Source: Legionella jamestowniensis (GTDB taxonomy: Bacteria > Pseudomonadota > Gammaproteobacteria > Legionellales > Legionellaceae). Taken from it: 64,000 bases of DNA. The translations under genes and the position numbers were made by a program. Below are positions 9,899-19,680 of this stretch, in pieces; position 1 is the first letter of the stretch, and every line of letters starts with the position of its first letter. The notes below the pieces were generated by a model, which worked only from the letters and a program-made list of their open reading frames with translations, ran no database searches and was not told the DNA's origin. The stretch spans positions 1,830,110 through 1,894,109 of the forward strand of contig NZ_LNYG01000013.1 of the NCBI RefSeq assembly GCF_001467745.1, given 5' to 3'.

Positions 9899-10615
9899 AT
9901 GGATACCTCAAATTATTTATACCATCATGGCGAACAGGAGTTACATGGATTTTTAGCCTACGATGAGCAAAGTGACCAGCCACGACCTGCTGTGCTGGTA
10001 GCTCATGATTGGTCGGGACGTAATGAGTTTGCTTGTGAAAAAGCAAAGGCGCTGGCTGAAATGGGCTATGTTGGTTTTGCCCTGGATATGTATGGGCAGG
10101 GACGTCTCGGGGAAAGTACTCATGAAAAAAAGGCGCTCATGGAGCCTCTTGTCAATGATCGTTTATTACTTCGCGCTCGCATTCGTGCAGCCTATGATGC
10201 TCTTGTTGGGATGTCGGAAGTTGATAATAACCGTATTGCGGTAATAGGATTTTGTTTTGGTGGCCTATGCGCCCTGGATTTAGCACGAAGTGGTGCCGAT
10301 CTTAAAGGGGTCGTCAGTTTTCATGGATTACTGGGCAAACCAAAAGATATCCCCAATCAACCCATTAGCGCTAAGGTATTGGCCTTGCACGGTTACGATG
10401 ATCCTATGGCTCCACCTGAACAAGTGGATGGGTTTTGTCGTGAAATGACTGAGGCAAATGTTGATTGGCAAGTTCATATGTATGGGCATACACAGCATGC
10501 TTTTACTAACCCACATGCGCATGATACTCAATTGGGAACGGTATATAATAGCAAGGCTGAACGTCGTGCTTTATTAGCGATGACTAACTTTTTGACAGAG
10601 ATTTTTGCAAAATAA
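9899..10615 (+). CDS. Dienelactone hydrolase family protein
   Basis: A 238-residue alpha/beta hydrolase with the dienelactone-hydrolase signature: nucleophile Cys in GFCFGGLCALDL (about residue 117), acid in HGYDDPMAP and catalytic His in TQHAFTNP. The Cys nucleophile separates it from serine esterases. Members cleave dienelactone or other cyclic esters, but in organisms without aromatic-degradation clusters the substrate is unknown. Start ATG 9899 follows the site AAAAGGA. No aromatic catabolic genes are close apart from the flavin monooxygenase at 12.4 kb. Confidence 0.88.
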   Translation: MDTSNYLYHHGEQELHGFLAYDEQSDQPRPAVLVAHDWSGRNEFACEKAKALAEMGYVGFALDMYGQGRLGESTHEKKALMEPLVNDRLLLRARIRAAYDALVGMSEVDNNRIAVIGFCFGGLCALDLARSGADLKGVVSFHGLLGKPKDIPNQPISAKVLALHGYDDPMAPPEQVDGFCREMTEANVDWQVHMYGHTQHAFTNPHAHDTQLGTVYNSKAERRALLAMTNFLTEIFAK

Positions 10616-10739
10616 TAAATTTGCTATTTGTGCCCTGTGCAGAGTAAAAAATCTGCTTAATAGAGAAGCTTCAGATTGTTCACAGGCTACAGGCGTGATA
10701 TAAAAGTATGCCTGCTATTTTAATACAAGGAGTCTTCTC

Positions 10740-11081
10740 ATGTCTCACAAATTTAATGAAGTGACTAAGGGTATCAGTGAACAATTGGCAAAAATGCGTA
10801 AGGAAATGCCTGAAGTCATGTCCGGATTTTCTTCTCTAGCTCAAGCAGCAACAAAAGAAGGTGTTCTGGACAAAAAGACTAAAGAACTTATTGCCATGGC
10901 GCTTGCTGTTGCGAATCATTGCCCTGGTTGTATTGGTTTTCATTCCCAGGCTTTGGTAAAACTTCAGGCTACCAGGGAAGAGCTGATGGAAACGTTAGGG
11001 ATGGCTGTGTATATGGGTGGTGGTCCTTCTCTGATGTATGCGGCCGAAGCTTTAGAAGCCTTCGAAGAATTTAGTGCTTAA
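10740..11081 (+). CDS. Carboxymuconolactone decarboxylase / AhpD-like protein
   Basis: A 113-residue all-helical protein with the AhpD core: HCPGCIGFHSQA, that is CxxC plus a His a few residues on (about residues 60-70). These residues act in thiol-based peroxidase chemistry in AhpD relatives. Start ATG 10740 is preceded by a strong site (AAGGAG, 7 nt). It stands alone; a stem AGCGAAG/CTTCGCT follows at 11095-11116. Confidence 0.87.
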   Translation: MSHKFNEVTKGISEQLAKMRKEMPEVMSGFSSLAQAATKEGVLDKKTKELIAMALAVANHCPGCIGFHSQALVKLQATREELMETLGMAVYMGGGPSLMYAAEALEAFEEFSA

Positions 11082-11094
11082 TGCGTAAAACTGT

Positions 11095-11116
11095 AGCGAA
11101 GTAGAGATGCTTCGCT
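11095..11116 (+). terminator. Possible terminator hairpin after ahpD-like gene
   Basis: Arms AGCGAAG and CTTCGCT with an 8-nt loop, 14 bp after the stop. No clear T-run follows, so Rho-independent function is weakly supported. Confidence 0.35.
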
Positions 11117-11193
11117 GCCGTTAATAAGATTAATTTTATGTGCTGGCAAGTTATGAAACAGCATATAGATTTTTGAATTTTTTTATCATATCT

Positions 11194-11637
11194 TTAATGG
11201 GCTAATAAGGCTGCCATATGCTCCATTTGTTTACCATGGGCATCGGGTTCACAAGGGTATTTCTTGGTAACACCAAGCCAGGCTACCTGAGAGACGGTCA
11301 TTTTATCCTTGTCACTCTGTTGGCTTGAAATGGTACGGTAAGTTTCCAGAATAATCCCATTTAAAGTGACTGCATTAAGCGCAGTGCCTGGTGGCAAACA
11401 AAATAAGGGTTTCCCTTGTGCTTTAGCAAGTTCATTGGCTTGCAATAGGGTTTCTGCGATGCTTTCATCAGTTATAATGAGTACATTACGAGCAGACCTT
11501 GCCCATGCTTGTGCTTGGGGGTCTGCCTTCATCTCCATTTGTGGAATGGAGTTAGAAATATTCATGTAATGTTCCATCGTGTCTGCCTGAACAGCGAACG
11601 CAGACAGCAAAATCAATAAAAATATAAAGGCGCGCAT
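11194..11637 (-). CDS. Rap1a/Tai-like periplasmic protein
   Basis: A 147-residue secreted protein with a signal peptide (cleavage likely after VQA, residue 18). The C-terminal half shows the Rap1a/Tai pattern: FCLPPGTALNAVTLNGIILETYR, a helix, then WLGVTKKYPC, with two Cys placed for a disulfide. Rap1a proteins of Serratia are immunity proteins for T6SS effectors, but the fold is widespread without T6SS, and none is seen here. It precedes nothing obvious; dsbB lies 37 bp upstream and may be co-transcribed, which would fit a disulfide-bearing product. Confidence 0.6.
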   Translation of the reverse strand: MRAFIFLLILLSAFAVQADTMEHYMNISNSIPQMEMKADPQAQAWARSARNVLIITDESIAETLLQANELAKAQGKPLFCLPPGTALNAVTLNGIILETYRTISSQQSDKDKMTVSQVAWLGVTKKYPCEPDAHGKQMEHMAALLAH

Positions 11638-11673
11638 AGTATTCCTCTATGTTATAGGTCTGATGGCGATCGA

Positions 11674-12222
11674 TTAGCCTACGCTATCAAGAAAATAGTA
11701 ATGAACAGGGTTGTCTTTGCATATAAAAGGACCACATTCGAGAAATGTACTGATTCCATTTGCAAGAATCAAGAGCAGAAATAAACTGGCGAAAAACAAA
11801 ATGAATTTTCCTGGTCGAGAATTTTGCTCATAAAATGCCCTCTCGAAAAGAAGGCCTATGGCCAAAAGACCTATAATAACCAAGAAACCTATGGCAGACC
11901 AGGTATAAAGGTATAATCCAAGCAACGGTGACCCATAACCTAAGTCGCCAGGTGAAACGTGTAAAAAGATTTGTCTTAACGCAATACCCAGTCCCAGTAA
12001 AGACGACAAAAACATTAAGCCGTAGTAGCTGATACGAATGCCGTTCATCAAATTCATACAAAGGCATAGTCCGACACCAATAAAGCATATTCGTTGTAGA
12101 AGACATAACGGACAAGGAAGAAAATGGTCGACGAGTTGTTGGTAAAAGGCAAACGAAAGCACAATACAGGTGAGTATTAAACCAAGAAGGTTGCCGAGTT
12201 GATGCAGTTTATTTTGAGTCAT
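11674..12222 (-). CDS. dsbB: Disulfide bond formation protein B
   Basis: A 182-residue inner-membrane protein with four TM helices that reoxidises periplasmic DsbA and passes electrons to quinone. The first periplasmic loop has the catalytic CPLC (about residues 37-40) followed by LLQR, as in the family; the second loop holds the Cys pair in ECGPFIC (about 162-167). A small membrane protein gene ends 2 bp upstream of its start region, so they form one transcript. No dsbA is in the window. Confidence 0.88.
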   Translation of the reverse strand: MTQNKLHQLGNLLGLILTCIVLSFAFYQQLVDHFLPCPLCLLQRICFIGVGLCLCMNLMNGIRISYYGLMFLSSLLGLGIALRQIFLHVSPGDLGYGSPLLGLYLYTWSAIGFLVIIGLLAIGLLFERAFYEQNSRPGKFILFFASLFLLLILANGISTFLECGPFICKDNPVHYYFLDSVG

Positions 12223-12223
12223 T

Positions 12224-12370
12224 TTATATTCTCACGACGTGACTATGAAAGTTAAATAGCAACATGGTCAAAAACAGGCAAAATAAAAATTGTAGTTTTA
12301 TAAAACGGTTAGGCTTGAATACAATTTGTACACCTACAATAAAGTAAAAAATAAACAATAAACTCATCAT
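12224..12370 (-). CDS. Small membrane protein (DUF5993-like)
   Basis: A 48-residue product when started at the ATG at 12370, which has GGAG 9 nt upstream; the longer frame to 12445 would run into the neighbouring monooxygenase gene and lacks a site. It has two hydrophobic helices separated by a short basic loop (FKPNRF). Small two-helix proteins of this kind occur next to dsbB in Legionella and relatives (DUF5993), which fits the 2-bp spacing to dsbB. Function unknown. Confidence 0.6.
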   Translation of the reverse strand: MMSLLFIFYFIVGVQIVFKPNRFIKLQFLFCLFLTMLLFNFHSHVVRI

Positions 12371-12437
12371 TATTAAGAACTCCAAAATTAAAGCGTTGTT
12401 AATGTGCGGTATAAAGGACAGTATACCTTTAGCTGTC

Positions 12438-14048
12438 TTAGGCATTCATAAAATAAATGCCTTCCAGATAATTAACGAGCGCGCCCTGTTCTACAGAACA
12501 TTGCGTTAATCCAATGTACTTATCCGGTCGAATCAATACCGCTGTTGTCTCTTTGATAGCAAAACGCTGATGCACAATTTGTTCTGTGTCTAAAAAAACT
12601 GAATTCACTTGGGTAATCTCGCTTACTTCTGTCAAAACCAGGTGGATTCTTAGGAGGGAGTAAAAATGTTCGTTTATAAAAGTTGCAGTTTTTAATAAAG
12701 AAGCAAGTTGATGCTTATCATGGCCGGCAAATAAAAATAAATGGTGCATCGTGCCACGAATAATATCGTGGACTGATTTTTTCTCCTTTGTTTGGGCATC
12801 GGTTAGATAAAAAGTAGGTGGAAATTCACCGACAGGGAGTAAGGTTTTTTTGCCCAATATTTTAACAATAGGACTATTTGAATAAGAAATTGCTAATTCG
12901 GCCAAATCGGTAACAATGTGTCGTCTAACACTATGAAACGACGTGATGAACTTTAGAAAGTTATTGCGCAGTGTAATCAAAAAAGGATTTCTTAACATAA
13001 ACATGGTGGTCATTACGCCGGTTTTCTTTAAAACGGCCTCAGCGATAGGGTGGCGCTCGCTGTTGTAGCTATCAAGTAAATTTTCCTTCGCCAAGCCTTG
13101 TTGGACCAGGGAGAGCTTCCAAACAAGGTTGTAGATATCCTGAATACCGGTATTAAGACCCTGTCCTCCCATTGGGCTGTGAATGTGTGCCGCATCGCCG
13201 GCAAAAAAAACGCGGTCATAGCGATAATGCTTGATTTGCCGATGGGCAATGCCAAATTGACTAATCCATAAAGGTTCCGACAGAGTAACCTGTTCCTGGC
13301 TCCGCTTTTTAAACATACGTTCAATGTCTGTTAGGGTGGGCTCTTCATGAGACATTTTTTCTTCTGCGGTCATAACGACACGGTAGCGTTTGCCCCCAAT
13401 AGGGAAGCAAGCTAAAGGACCCTCAACACTGGAAAACATGACTAATTTATTCGCCGGCAAATTCCAATCAACTAGAAGATCGGCAAGCCACCAGGTTTGA
13501 TTATAAACGTCACCTTTGAATGCTGCATGGACAAGGGTCCTAAGCGTACTATGGGCACCATCACAAGCAATGACCCATGCAGCTTGTACTTGTTCCTCCC
13601 TGCCATCATTGTGTTTTAATAAGGCAGTGACTGAATCTGCATGTTGTGTAATGTCAGTAAGCTCGGTTTCCCATTCAACGTTTAAGCCTTTATTAACTAA
13701 CCCTTGATCGAGAATTGCTTCAGTTTGGTTTTGCGGTAAATCAATTAAAAATTGGCGAGTAGCTTCTTTTAGCTCCGCAAAATTAATATCAAAGAGCTGC
13801 TTGGTGCCTGATTTGAAAATAACACCATCGATTCGATGGCCTTGGGTAAGTACTTCATCAAGAAAACCACTGTCATCGAGTACATCCAGAGAGCGTATAT
13901 GAAGAGCAAGGGCTTTGGATTTATCACTTAAACCTGTTTTCTTATCAATGATACGACAATGTAAACCATGTCGGGTTAATTCATTTGCACAGAACAAACC
14001 AACCGGTCCTGCACCAACAACTAATACCTCTAACGTCTCAGCCATCAT
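12438..14048 (-). CDS. FAD-dependent aromatic hydroxylase family monooxygenase
   Basis: A 536-residue flavoprotein of the PheA/TfdB/UbiH-like group. FAD motif GAGPVGLFCANEL at residue 12, the DG motif CDGAHSTLR (about 157) and GDAAHIHSPMGGQGLNTGIQD (about 280) are all present; the C-terminal thioredoxin-like part of phenol hydroxylases follows but is divergent. It would hydroxylate an aromatic or polyketide substrate with NAD(P)H and O2. Start ATG 14048 with GGAG 5 nt upstream. Substrate not inferable. Confidence 0.85.
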   Translation of the reverse strand: MMAETLEVLVVGAGPVGLFCANELTRHGLHCRIIDKKTGLSDKSKALALHIRSLDVLDDSGFLDEVLTQGHRIDGVIFKSGTKQLFDINFAELKEATRQFLIDLPQNQTEAILDQGLVNKGLNVEWETELTDITQHADSVTALLKHNDGREEQVQAAWVIACDGAHSTLRTLVHAAFKGDVYNQTWWLADLLVDWNLPANKLVMFSSVEGPLACFPIGGKRYRVVMTAEEKMSHEEPTLTDIERMFKKRSQEQVTLSEPLWISQFGIAHRQIKHYRYDRVFFAGDAAHIHSPMGGQGLNTGIQDIYNLVWKLSLVQQGLAKENLLDSYNSERHPIAEAVLKKTGVMTTMFMLRNPFLITLRNNFLKFITSFHSVRRHIVTDLAELAISYSNSPIVKILGKKTLLPVGEFPPTFYLTDAQTKEKKSVHDIIRGTMHHLFLFAGHDKHQLASLLKTATFINEHFYSLLRIHLVLTEVSEITQVNSVFLDTEQIVHQRFAIKETTAVLIRPDKYIGLTQCSVEQGALVNYLEGIYFMNA

Positions 14049-14068
14049 GGCAACTCCATTGTCGTGTA

Positions 14069-14100
14069 ATTATCCAGGTAATTAAAATAACCTGGATAAT
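14069..14100. terminator. Hairpin between two flavoprotein genes
   Basis: Arms ATTATCCAGGT and ACCTGGATAAT with a 10-nt loop, between the stop of the upstream amine-oxidase-like gene and the start of the monooxygenase. There is no clear T-run; it may terminate or shape the transcript. Confidence 0.4.
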
Positions 14101-14129
14101 GACCAATTGTTTTAAGCTATTATTTCTAT

Positions 14130-15641
14130 CTAATTAATAGTATGCCTATTATCATTTTTATTTTCTTCGTTCAGGTAATTCTCTCCTGAAGATTCTTTTT
14201 TCATCAGTTTTTTAACCACGTGAACAGGTGGATGTTGTGGTGTTTTGAATAGCCAATAAGCACGTAGCAGATCAGTGCTTACGGCATTGTCATAAACTTT
14301 CGTCGGCTTAGGGGAGAAGGTATTGGCAATTAATTTGGTAATATAGTTAGCCACACAACCGACGTCCTCATAGGAGAAAATAGAGTTAGCATATCCGGTT
14401 TCATGGATAAATTGTTCTTTTTCCAAGCGGCATCGGACCTCCCAGGGCACCATTGACATGTAGTCTTCCCAAGTGTGTGTATCAATGATCTCTACTTTTT
14501 CGACATTGTTAACCTTGCTGAGTTCAAACTGCCACTTTTCTACAGAGGGTATAACTGGAGCAGGTTGAGTTGGCTCTTGTGGAAGATTGATATAGGCTGT
14601 ACACAAGCGACCATCTTCTGGAAAAACACGGCCATCGCGAGTAGTAATTAGGGCTAAATCACCAAATCCTTCCGGTTGCAATCCATGTTCAAAAAATTCC
14701 TGATGAGCTAAATAGCCTTTTAATTTACAAATGGCCACAGGATAATGGTAGTAAGTCACTTGTTTCACCGCTAATTCTTCTGTCGGTGTAAGTGATAAAC
14801 CCAACTTCCCCCAGTGTAATGGAGATAACGCTAAGATTAGATAATCTGCTTTTAATTGTTTGACTTCATTTTGATGTAAGAATTCAACCGTTACGCCGTT
14901 GCTACGATCGATGGATTGAATGTCTGCTTCTGTTAAAACCTCGTAGTCTTTAGCAATGGCTTCCATAAGGCGTTGGAAACCTCCTTTAATAGCATAAAAA
15001 GGTCCTTGATGGAGTATACTCGGGAGGAGTTGCATTGCGGGAATCGTCGTATGCCCCATGTACTCAAAAACGGCATAAGCAGGACAAACCTGCATAGCGC
15101 CGTAACCAAATCCCGTGACCACGGGTCTTAATATGTCATTTAGGCGGGCTAACCCGTTGCGAGTTGCAAACTCCTGAAAAGAAAGTTCAAATCCACTTGG
15201 AAGCGGTAGGCAATTATCACGCGCATGCTCATACTGTCGTAGGAGTTTTTCAAATCGAATTAGCTCCTTAAGAACTTCTGCTGAGAAGACAACTCTGCCC
15301 CATCTGTCTTTGGACAAGTACTTTTTCATAAAATCCATGGAGTCAAGTTTTGTCGGTAAAACCTTTTCAATAGGGAGTTTTTTTTCGGCAATAGCATCTA
15401 AAACAATTTGATAATTATGGGCAATCAAGGCAGCGCCATATTCCGTTGCTAACGCCGAATCTTCTGGTTCATTATAAGTATGGCATTTACCGCCTATCCA
15501 ACTGTTTTTCTCTAAGAGGATAATATTTTTTCTTGGGATACCCGTTTTTTCCAGGGCTCGCGCTGCAAAAAGCCCTGAAGCACCAGCACCAACTATAAGA
15601 AAGGTTTTATTTTCGGAAGGTTTCTTTTTTTTCTCTGGCAT
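14130..15641 (-). CDS. FAD/NAD(P)-dependent oxidoreductase, amine-oxidase type
   Basis: A 503-residue protein from ATG 15641, which has AGGA 5 nt upstream; the frame extends to 15674 without a site. FAD motif FLIVGAGASGLFAARAL and the Rossmann partner LLEKNSWIGGKCHTY are typical of the flavin-containing amine oxidase / phytoene-desaturase fold. The middle has SIDRSNGVTVEF and YLILALSPLHW, the usual substrate-domain and second FAD contacts. No signal peptide. It may act on polyunsaturated or polyketide-like substrates; the neighbouring monooxygenase is on the same strand. Confidence 0.8.
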   Translation of the reverse strand: MPEKKKKPSENKTFLIVGAGASGLFAARALEKTGIPRKNIILLEKNSWIGGKCHTYNEPEDSALATEYGAALIAHNYQIVLDAIAEKKLPIEKVLPTKLDSMDFMKKYLSKDRWGRVVFSAEVLKELIRFEKLLRQYEHARDNCLPLPSGFELSFQEFATRNGLARLNDILRPVVTGFGYGAMQVCPAYAVFEYMGHTTIPAMQLLPSILHQGPFYAIKGGFQRLMEAIAKDYEVLTEADIQSIDRSNGVTVEFLHQNEVKQLKADYLILALSPLHWGKLGLSLTPTEELAVKQVTYYHYPVAICKLKGYLAHQEFFEHGLQPEGFGDLALITTRDGRVFPEDGRLCTAYINLPQEPTQPAPVIPSVEKWQFELSKVNNVEKVEIIDTHTWEDYMSMVPWEVRCRLEKEQFIHETGYANSIFSYEDVGCVANYITKLIANTFSPKPTKVYDNAVSTDLLRAYWLFKTPQHPPVHVVKKLMKKESSGENYLNEENKNDNRHTIN

Positions 15642-15681
15642 AATCATCCTAATTAATGAGAGAGACGCTGGCAATTACTCT

Positions 15682-15716
15682 AAAAACTTAAGCGATCCAT
15701 AGCGCTTAAGTTTTTT
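15682..15716. terminator. Rho-independent terminator
   Basis: Arms AAAACTTAAGCG (15683-15694) and CGCTTAAGTTTT (15703-15714), 8-nt loop, T-run after the right arm and T-rich on the other strand too. It can stop transcription either way, downstream of radC. Confidence 0.75.
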
Positions 15717-15790
15717 AGCCATTCAGCTAAAATTATTCCACTTAGCATAAAGTGAAATATCAAAGAGTTCAATTCTATAAAATCAATCCT

Positions 15791-15825
15791 CTCTGTACAT
15801 GACAGGTTTTTTGTCATGTACAGAG
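15791..15825. terminator. Hairpin downstream of radC
   Basis: Perfect 14-bp arms CTCTGTACATGACA and TGTCATGTACAGAG with loop GGTTTTT, 27 bp beyond the radC stop. Probably the first of two terminators for radC. Confidence 0.6.
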
Positions 15826-15851
15826 ATCAATACTTTAAGTTTTGTAAACAT

Positions 15852-16538
15852 TTAGTTACACGGCCATTTAGCGTTGCTCATGATGGAGTAAACTTCATTA
15901 TCACCAATAATTAAATGATCAAGTAGGCGAACATCGATTAATTCCAAAGCATGGCTTAAACGTTTAGTGACAGCCAAATCAGCTGTACTGGCCTCAACAA
16001 TTCCTGATGGATGATTGTGAGCGAGAATAACGGCTGCAGCATTCAGTTTAAATATTTTATCGATTATAGGGCGGGGATAAACATTGGCTGCGTTAATCGT
16101 CCCACTAAACAATTCTTCGTAGGCTAAAACGCGATGTTGACTATCAAGAAATAAGGCAACAAAGGTTTCGTTTTTTCGGTCTCTAAGTTGTCGTTTCAAA
16201 TAAGCATAAGTTTGTTGAGAATTGGTTAGCGTTGTTTTTTTTTGCAAGCTGATAAAATCACTACGACGACAAATTTCGCGCGCTGCTTGCAACTGCAGAT
16301 AGCGTACCATGCCAAGCCCTGCCACTTGATTGAAAGCTTGTGGCTCGGCATTTAAGATAGCTCGTAAGTCACCCAATTGTTTGATTAAATCTAGCGCAAG
16401 TTGCATGCAGGATTTTTTTCGGCTGCCTGAGCTGATAAAAACAGCTAATAATTCGGCATCTGAAAGATTTTCTGCGCCTTGAGACAATAATTTTTCGCGC
16501 ACGCGAAAGGGGGGTGGCAACACGGGTAATTGCGTCAT
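15852..16538 (-). CDS. radC: RadC family JAB-domain protein
   Basis: A 228-residue cytoplasmic protein with an N-terminal helix-hairpin-helix region (about residues 10-90, ILNAEPQAFNQVAGLGMVRYLQLQ) and a C-terminal JAMM metalloprotease-like domain, AVILAHNHPSGIVEAS with the further D at ADLAV. Historically called a DNA repair protein; the radC102 phenotype was later traced to recG, so its role is open. It is divergent from coaBC-dut-algC, the common gammaproteobacterial order. Confidence 0.92.
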   Translation of the reverse strand: MTQLPVLPPPFRVREKLLSQGAENLSDAELLAVFISSGSRKKSCMQLALDLIKQLGDLRAILNAEPQAFNQVAGLGMVRYLQLQAAREICRRSDFISLQKKTTLTNSQQTYAYLKRQLRDRKNETFVALFLDSQHRVLAYEELFSGTINAANVYPRPIIDKIFKLNAAAVILAHNHPSGIVEASTADLAVTKRLSHALELIDVRLLDHLIIGDNEVYSIMSNAKWPCN

Positions 16539-16603
16539 TGGTTATTCCTTTATTGCGAGGTTTGTGGTTTGATCGCAGGTATTCTTATTAAAAACGATAA
16601 ACC

Positions 16604-17824
16604 ATGCAAGATCTGGCGAATAAAAAAATTGTATTAGGGGTATGTGGTGGTATCGCTGCTTATAAAGCCGCTTATCTTGTGCGTGAATTAACCAATTTAG
16701 GCGCGGAAGTTCGTGTGGTCATGACAGCTGCTGCGCAACAATTTATTTCATCGTTAACCTTCCAGGCTTTAAGTGGCCATGAGGTACGTACGGCGCTATT
16801 TGACGAGCAGGCTGAACGTGCAATGGGGCATATTGAGTTGGCTCGGTGGGCCGATTATTTTTTGGTGGCTCCTGCTTCAGCCAATTGCCTGGCTAAAATG
16901 GCCAATGGTTTGGCGGATGATTTACTGACAACAATTTACCTGGTTGCTGAAACCCCAGTTATTATTTGTCCTGCAATGAATCGCTCCATGTGGTTGCATC
17001 CAGCAACAAAGGCTAATTGTGCGGCATTAAAAAAACGAGGGGCTATTATTGTAGGGCCAGAAGAAGGTCCTCAAGCCTGTGGTGAACAAGGATTTGGCCG
17101 CTTAAGTGACACTGATTCAATTATTAATGCCTTGCGTTGCCATGAAATCACTCAACGTTTAGAGGGGCAACAGTTATTGATTACAGCGGGTCCTACTCAC
17201 GAAGCGATTGATCCGGTGCGTTATTTGAGTAACCACAGTTCGGGAAAGATGGGGTATGCGTTGGCCCAAGCTGCTGTTTTGGCAGGCGCAAGAGTTATTT
17301 TAGTGACCGGCCCTACTCATTTAATACCGCCCGCGGGTGTTGAAACCTACCGCGTTGAATCGGCAAAAGATATGTATAATACGGTTATGGCCAGTTTGCA
17401 AGAAGGCATGATTTTTATAGGCACTGCGGCGGTGGCTGATTATGGCATTGCATCCGTGGCCAATGAAAAAATAAAAAAGAAAGGTGACAACGAATTAACG
17501 CTTACCTTAGCACAAAATCCTGATATTCTTAAGAGTGTCGCTGCCAGTGGTAAAGCAGCTTATGTAGTAGGTTTTGCAGCAGAAACCAATGATGTGATCA
17601 AACACGCCCAGGATAAATTAAACACCAAAAAAGCAGATATGATCATTGCCAATCAAGTGGGTAGTGGTTTAGGGTTTGGGTCTGATTATAATCAGGTCAT
17701 CGTATTAACAAAAAATAAACAGTTAGAACTGCCCTATATCCATAAGACCCGTCTTGCTGCAAGGATTATTGCAATCTTGGCAGCAACTATTCAAAATGAC
17801 ACCCTGCTTAAAACAGAGGAATAA
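16604..17824 (+). CDS. coaBC: Bifunctional phosphopantothenoylcysteine decarboxylase/synthase
   Basis: A 406-residue flavoprotein catalysing two steps of coenzyme A synthesis. The N-terminal CoaC half has [11 protein letters not shown], the FMN and active-site motifs PAMNRSMW and a Cys in [12 protein letters not shown] (about 155-160). The C-terminal CoaB half starts around residue 190 ([20 protein letters not shown]) with [12 protein letters not shown] for nucleotide binding. It heads the coaBC-dut-algC operon; dut follows after 1 nt. Confidence 0.94.
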   Translation: MQDLANKKIVLGVCGGIAAYKAAYLVRELTNLGAEVRVVMTAAAQQFISSLTFQALSGHEVRTALFDEQAERAMGHIELARWADYFLVAPASANCLAKMANGLADDLLTTIYLVAETPVIICPAMNRSMWLHPATKANCAALKKRGAIIVGPEEGPQACGEQGFGRLSDTDSIINALRCHEITQRLEGQQLLITAGPTHEAIDPVRYLSNHSSGKMGYALAQAAVLAGARVILVTGPTHLIPPAGVETYRVESAKDMYNTVMASLQEGMIFIGTAAVADYGIASVANEKIKKKGDNELTLTLAQNPDILKSVAASGKAAYVVGFAAETNDVIKHAQDKLNTKKADMIIANQVGSGLGFGSDYNQVIVLTKNKQLELPYIHKTRLAARIIAILAATIQNDTLLKTEE

Positions 17825-17825
17825 T

Positions 17826-18284
17826 ATGAAAAAGGCAATTCAATTAAAAATTTTAGATCCTAGAGTAGGCAATACTATTGAGTTGCCTCATTATGCTACT
17901 GCTGGTTCTGCAGGACTTGATTTGCGTGTTTGTATTGATAAATCATTGCAAATTGCCCCCAAAGAGACCGTTTTATTGCCCACAGGGATAGCAATTTATA
18001 TTGAAGATCCCAATTTGGCAGCCGTTATTTTACCGCGCTCAGGTTTAGGGCATAAACATGGCATTGTATTGGGAAATCTGGTGGGGCTTATTGATTCTGA
18101 TTATCAAGGCGAATTAAAAATTTCATGCTGGAATCGCAATGAGGAACATTTTACGGTAAACCCAGGGGATCGTATTGCCCAGTTAGTATTTCTCCCTATC
18201 GCTCATCCTGAATTTAAAATTGTTGATTCGTTTACTGAGAGTAGCCGAGGTGCGGATGGATTTGGCAGTTCAGGGAGAACATAG
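17826..18284 (+). CDS. dut: dUTP diphosphatase
   Basis: A 152-residue trimeric dUTPase, hydrolysing dUTP to dUMP and PPi. The five family motifs are present: [44 protein letters not shown] and C-terminal [11 protein letters not shown]. Start is the ATG at 17826, directly after the coaBC stop; the open frame reaches back to 17754 inside coaBC but that part is not dUTPase. The stop TAG abuts the GTG of the next gene. Confidence 0.94.
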   Translation: MKKAIQLKILDPRVGNTIELPHYATAGSAGLDLRVCIDKSLQIAPKETVLLPTGIAIYIEDPNLAAVILPRSGLGHKHGIVLGNLVGLIDSDYQGELKISCWNRNEEHFTVNPGDRIAQLVFLPIAHPEFKIVDSFTESSRGADGFGSSGRT

Positions 18285-19673
18285 GTGGTTTATCAACAAA
18301 AGCAAATTGAACGTTCCGTCTTCAGGGCTTATGACATCCGTGGAATAATTGGAAAACAGCTTGATGAAGATGCGTTTTATAGTATTGGCTTAGCTATCAG
18401 TTGTCGTCTCTATGAATTAGGGCGAAAAAAAATTTTTGTGGCCCGTGACGGTCGTTTGACAAGTGAAAGCTTGGTCAAAGCATTACAACAGGGTTTAATA
18501 GACAGTGGAATTAGCATACTCGATCTTGGTGCTATAGCAACACCTATGTTGTATTTTGCCACTCACACGCTTCAAGTCGATAGTGGTTTAATGGTAACAG
18601 GCAGCCATAATCCTGCCGACTATAATGGTATAAAAATTGTTTTGGCCGGAACAACGTTAGTCGAGAAAGATATTCATCATCTTTATGAGTTAGTAGTAGC
18701 AGGTAGGTGCTATCAAGGCAAAGGGGAATACCATTCTTTCAACATTATTCCTGCCTACATACAACGTATTGTCAGCGATATTAAGCTTAAGCGAACGTTA
18801 AAAATAGTAATTGATTGCGGGAATGGAATTGGTGGCCCAATTATACCTTCGGTAATTAGAGCACTCGGTTGTGATGTAATTCCTCTTTATTGTGACGTTG
18901 ATGGTAGGTTCCCTAATCATCATCCTGACCCTAGTGTAGAAGCAAATTTGGCTGATTTAAAACAAGCAGTTGCTCACAATCAGGCAGATATAGGTATTGC
19001 CTTTGATGGTGATGCAGATCGCTTGGGGGTTGTGACTGATAAAGGCGAAGTGATTTGGCCTGATCGTCTGCTAATGCTTTATGCCCTCAACCTTTTAGAA
19101 AAAAACAAGGGGGCAACGATTGTTTATGACGTAAAATGTTCAAGTCATTTAGGGGCATTAATCAACGAGGCAGGTGGGATAGCCAAAATGTGTCCAACTG
19201 GTCACTCTATTGTGAAAGCGGTAATGCGGGAAGAAAATGCGGCACTAGCAGGTGAAATGAGCGGGCATCTTTTCTTTAAAGATCGCTGGTATGGTTTTGA
19301 TGATGCACTCTATAGTGCTTGTCGGTTGTTAGAAATCCTAAGTTCTAATCCACAAACAGTCAGCGAACAGTTTGCAGCAGTTCCTAATAGCATTAATACG
19401 CCCGAAATTAAAATCCCTATCGCTGACGAGCAAAAATTTACGTTCATGCAACAATTTTGCGAACAAGCTCATTTTCCTGATGCACATATTATAACAATTG
19501 ATGGTTTGCGCGTGGAGTTCGCTGAAGGATGGGGACTGTTGCGCGCTTCAAATACAACGCCATGTTTAGTGGCGCGTTTTGAAGCTAAAGACAAAATAAG
19601 TCTTGAGCGTATCCAAGCTTTATTTAGAGAGCAGTTGCATAATCTAGATAAAAATTTAGTCCTCTCTTTTTAA
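18285..19673 (+). CDS. algC: Phosphomannomutase/phosphoglucomutase
   Basis: A 462-residue alpha-D-phosphohexomutase. Catalytic Ser in VTGSHNPADYNGIK (about residue 108), metal loop FDGDADRLGVV (about 243-248), sugar loop GEMSGHLFF (about 325) and the phosphate-binding RASNTTPCLVARFE at the end match AlgC/ManB. It interconverts Man-6-P/Man-1-P and Glc-6-P/Glc-1-P for LPS and polysaccharide precursors. Start is GTG right after the dut stop; the order coaBC-dut-algC is conserved in Pseudomonas and relatives. Confidence 0.9.
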   Translation: MVYQQKQIERSVFRAYDIRGIIGKQLDEDAFYSIGLAISCRLYELGRKKIFVARDGRLTSESLVKALQQGLIDSGISILDLGAIATPMLYFATHTLQVDSGLMVTGSHNPADYNGIKIVLAGTTLVEKDIHHLYELVVAGRCYQGKGEYHSFNIIPAYIQRIVSDIKLKRTLKIVIDCGNGIGGPIIPSVIRALGCDVIPLYCDVDGRFPNHHPDPSVEANLADLKQAVAHNQADIGIAFDGDADRLGVVTDKGEVIWPDRLLMLYALNLLEKNKGATIVYDVKCSSHLGALINEAGGIAKMCPTGHSIVKAVMREENAALAGEMSGHLFFKDRWYGFDDALYSACRLLEILSSNPQTVSEQFAAVPNSINTPEIKIPIADEQKFTFMQQFCEQAHFPDAHIITIDGLRVEFAEGWGLLRASNTTPCLVARFEAKDKISLERIQALFREQLHNLDKNLVLSF

Positions 19674-19680
19674 TTCAAAA

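Noticed and set aside
11194..11637. Type VI immunity role of the Rap1a-like protein
   Set aside because: Fold-level similarity only; no T6SS genes nearby, so the role is not claimed.
11828..12115. 95-codon frame overlapping dsbB
   Set aside because: Shadow frame on the same strand as a clear dsbB.
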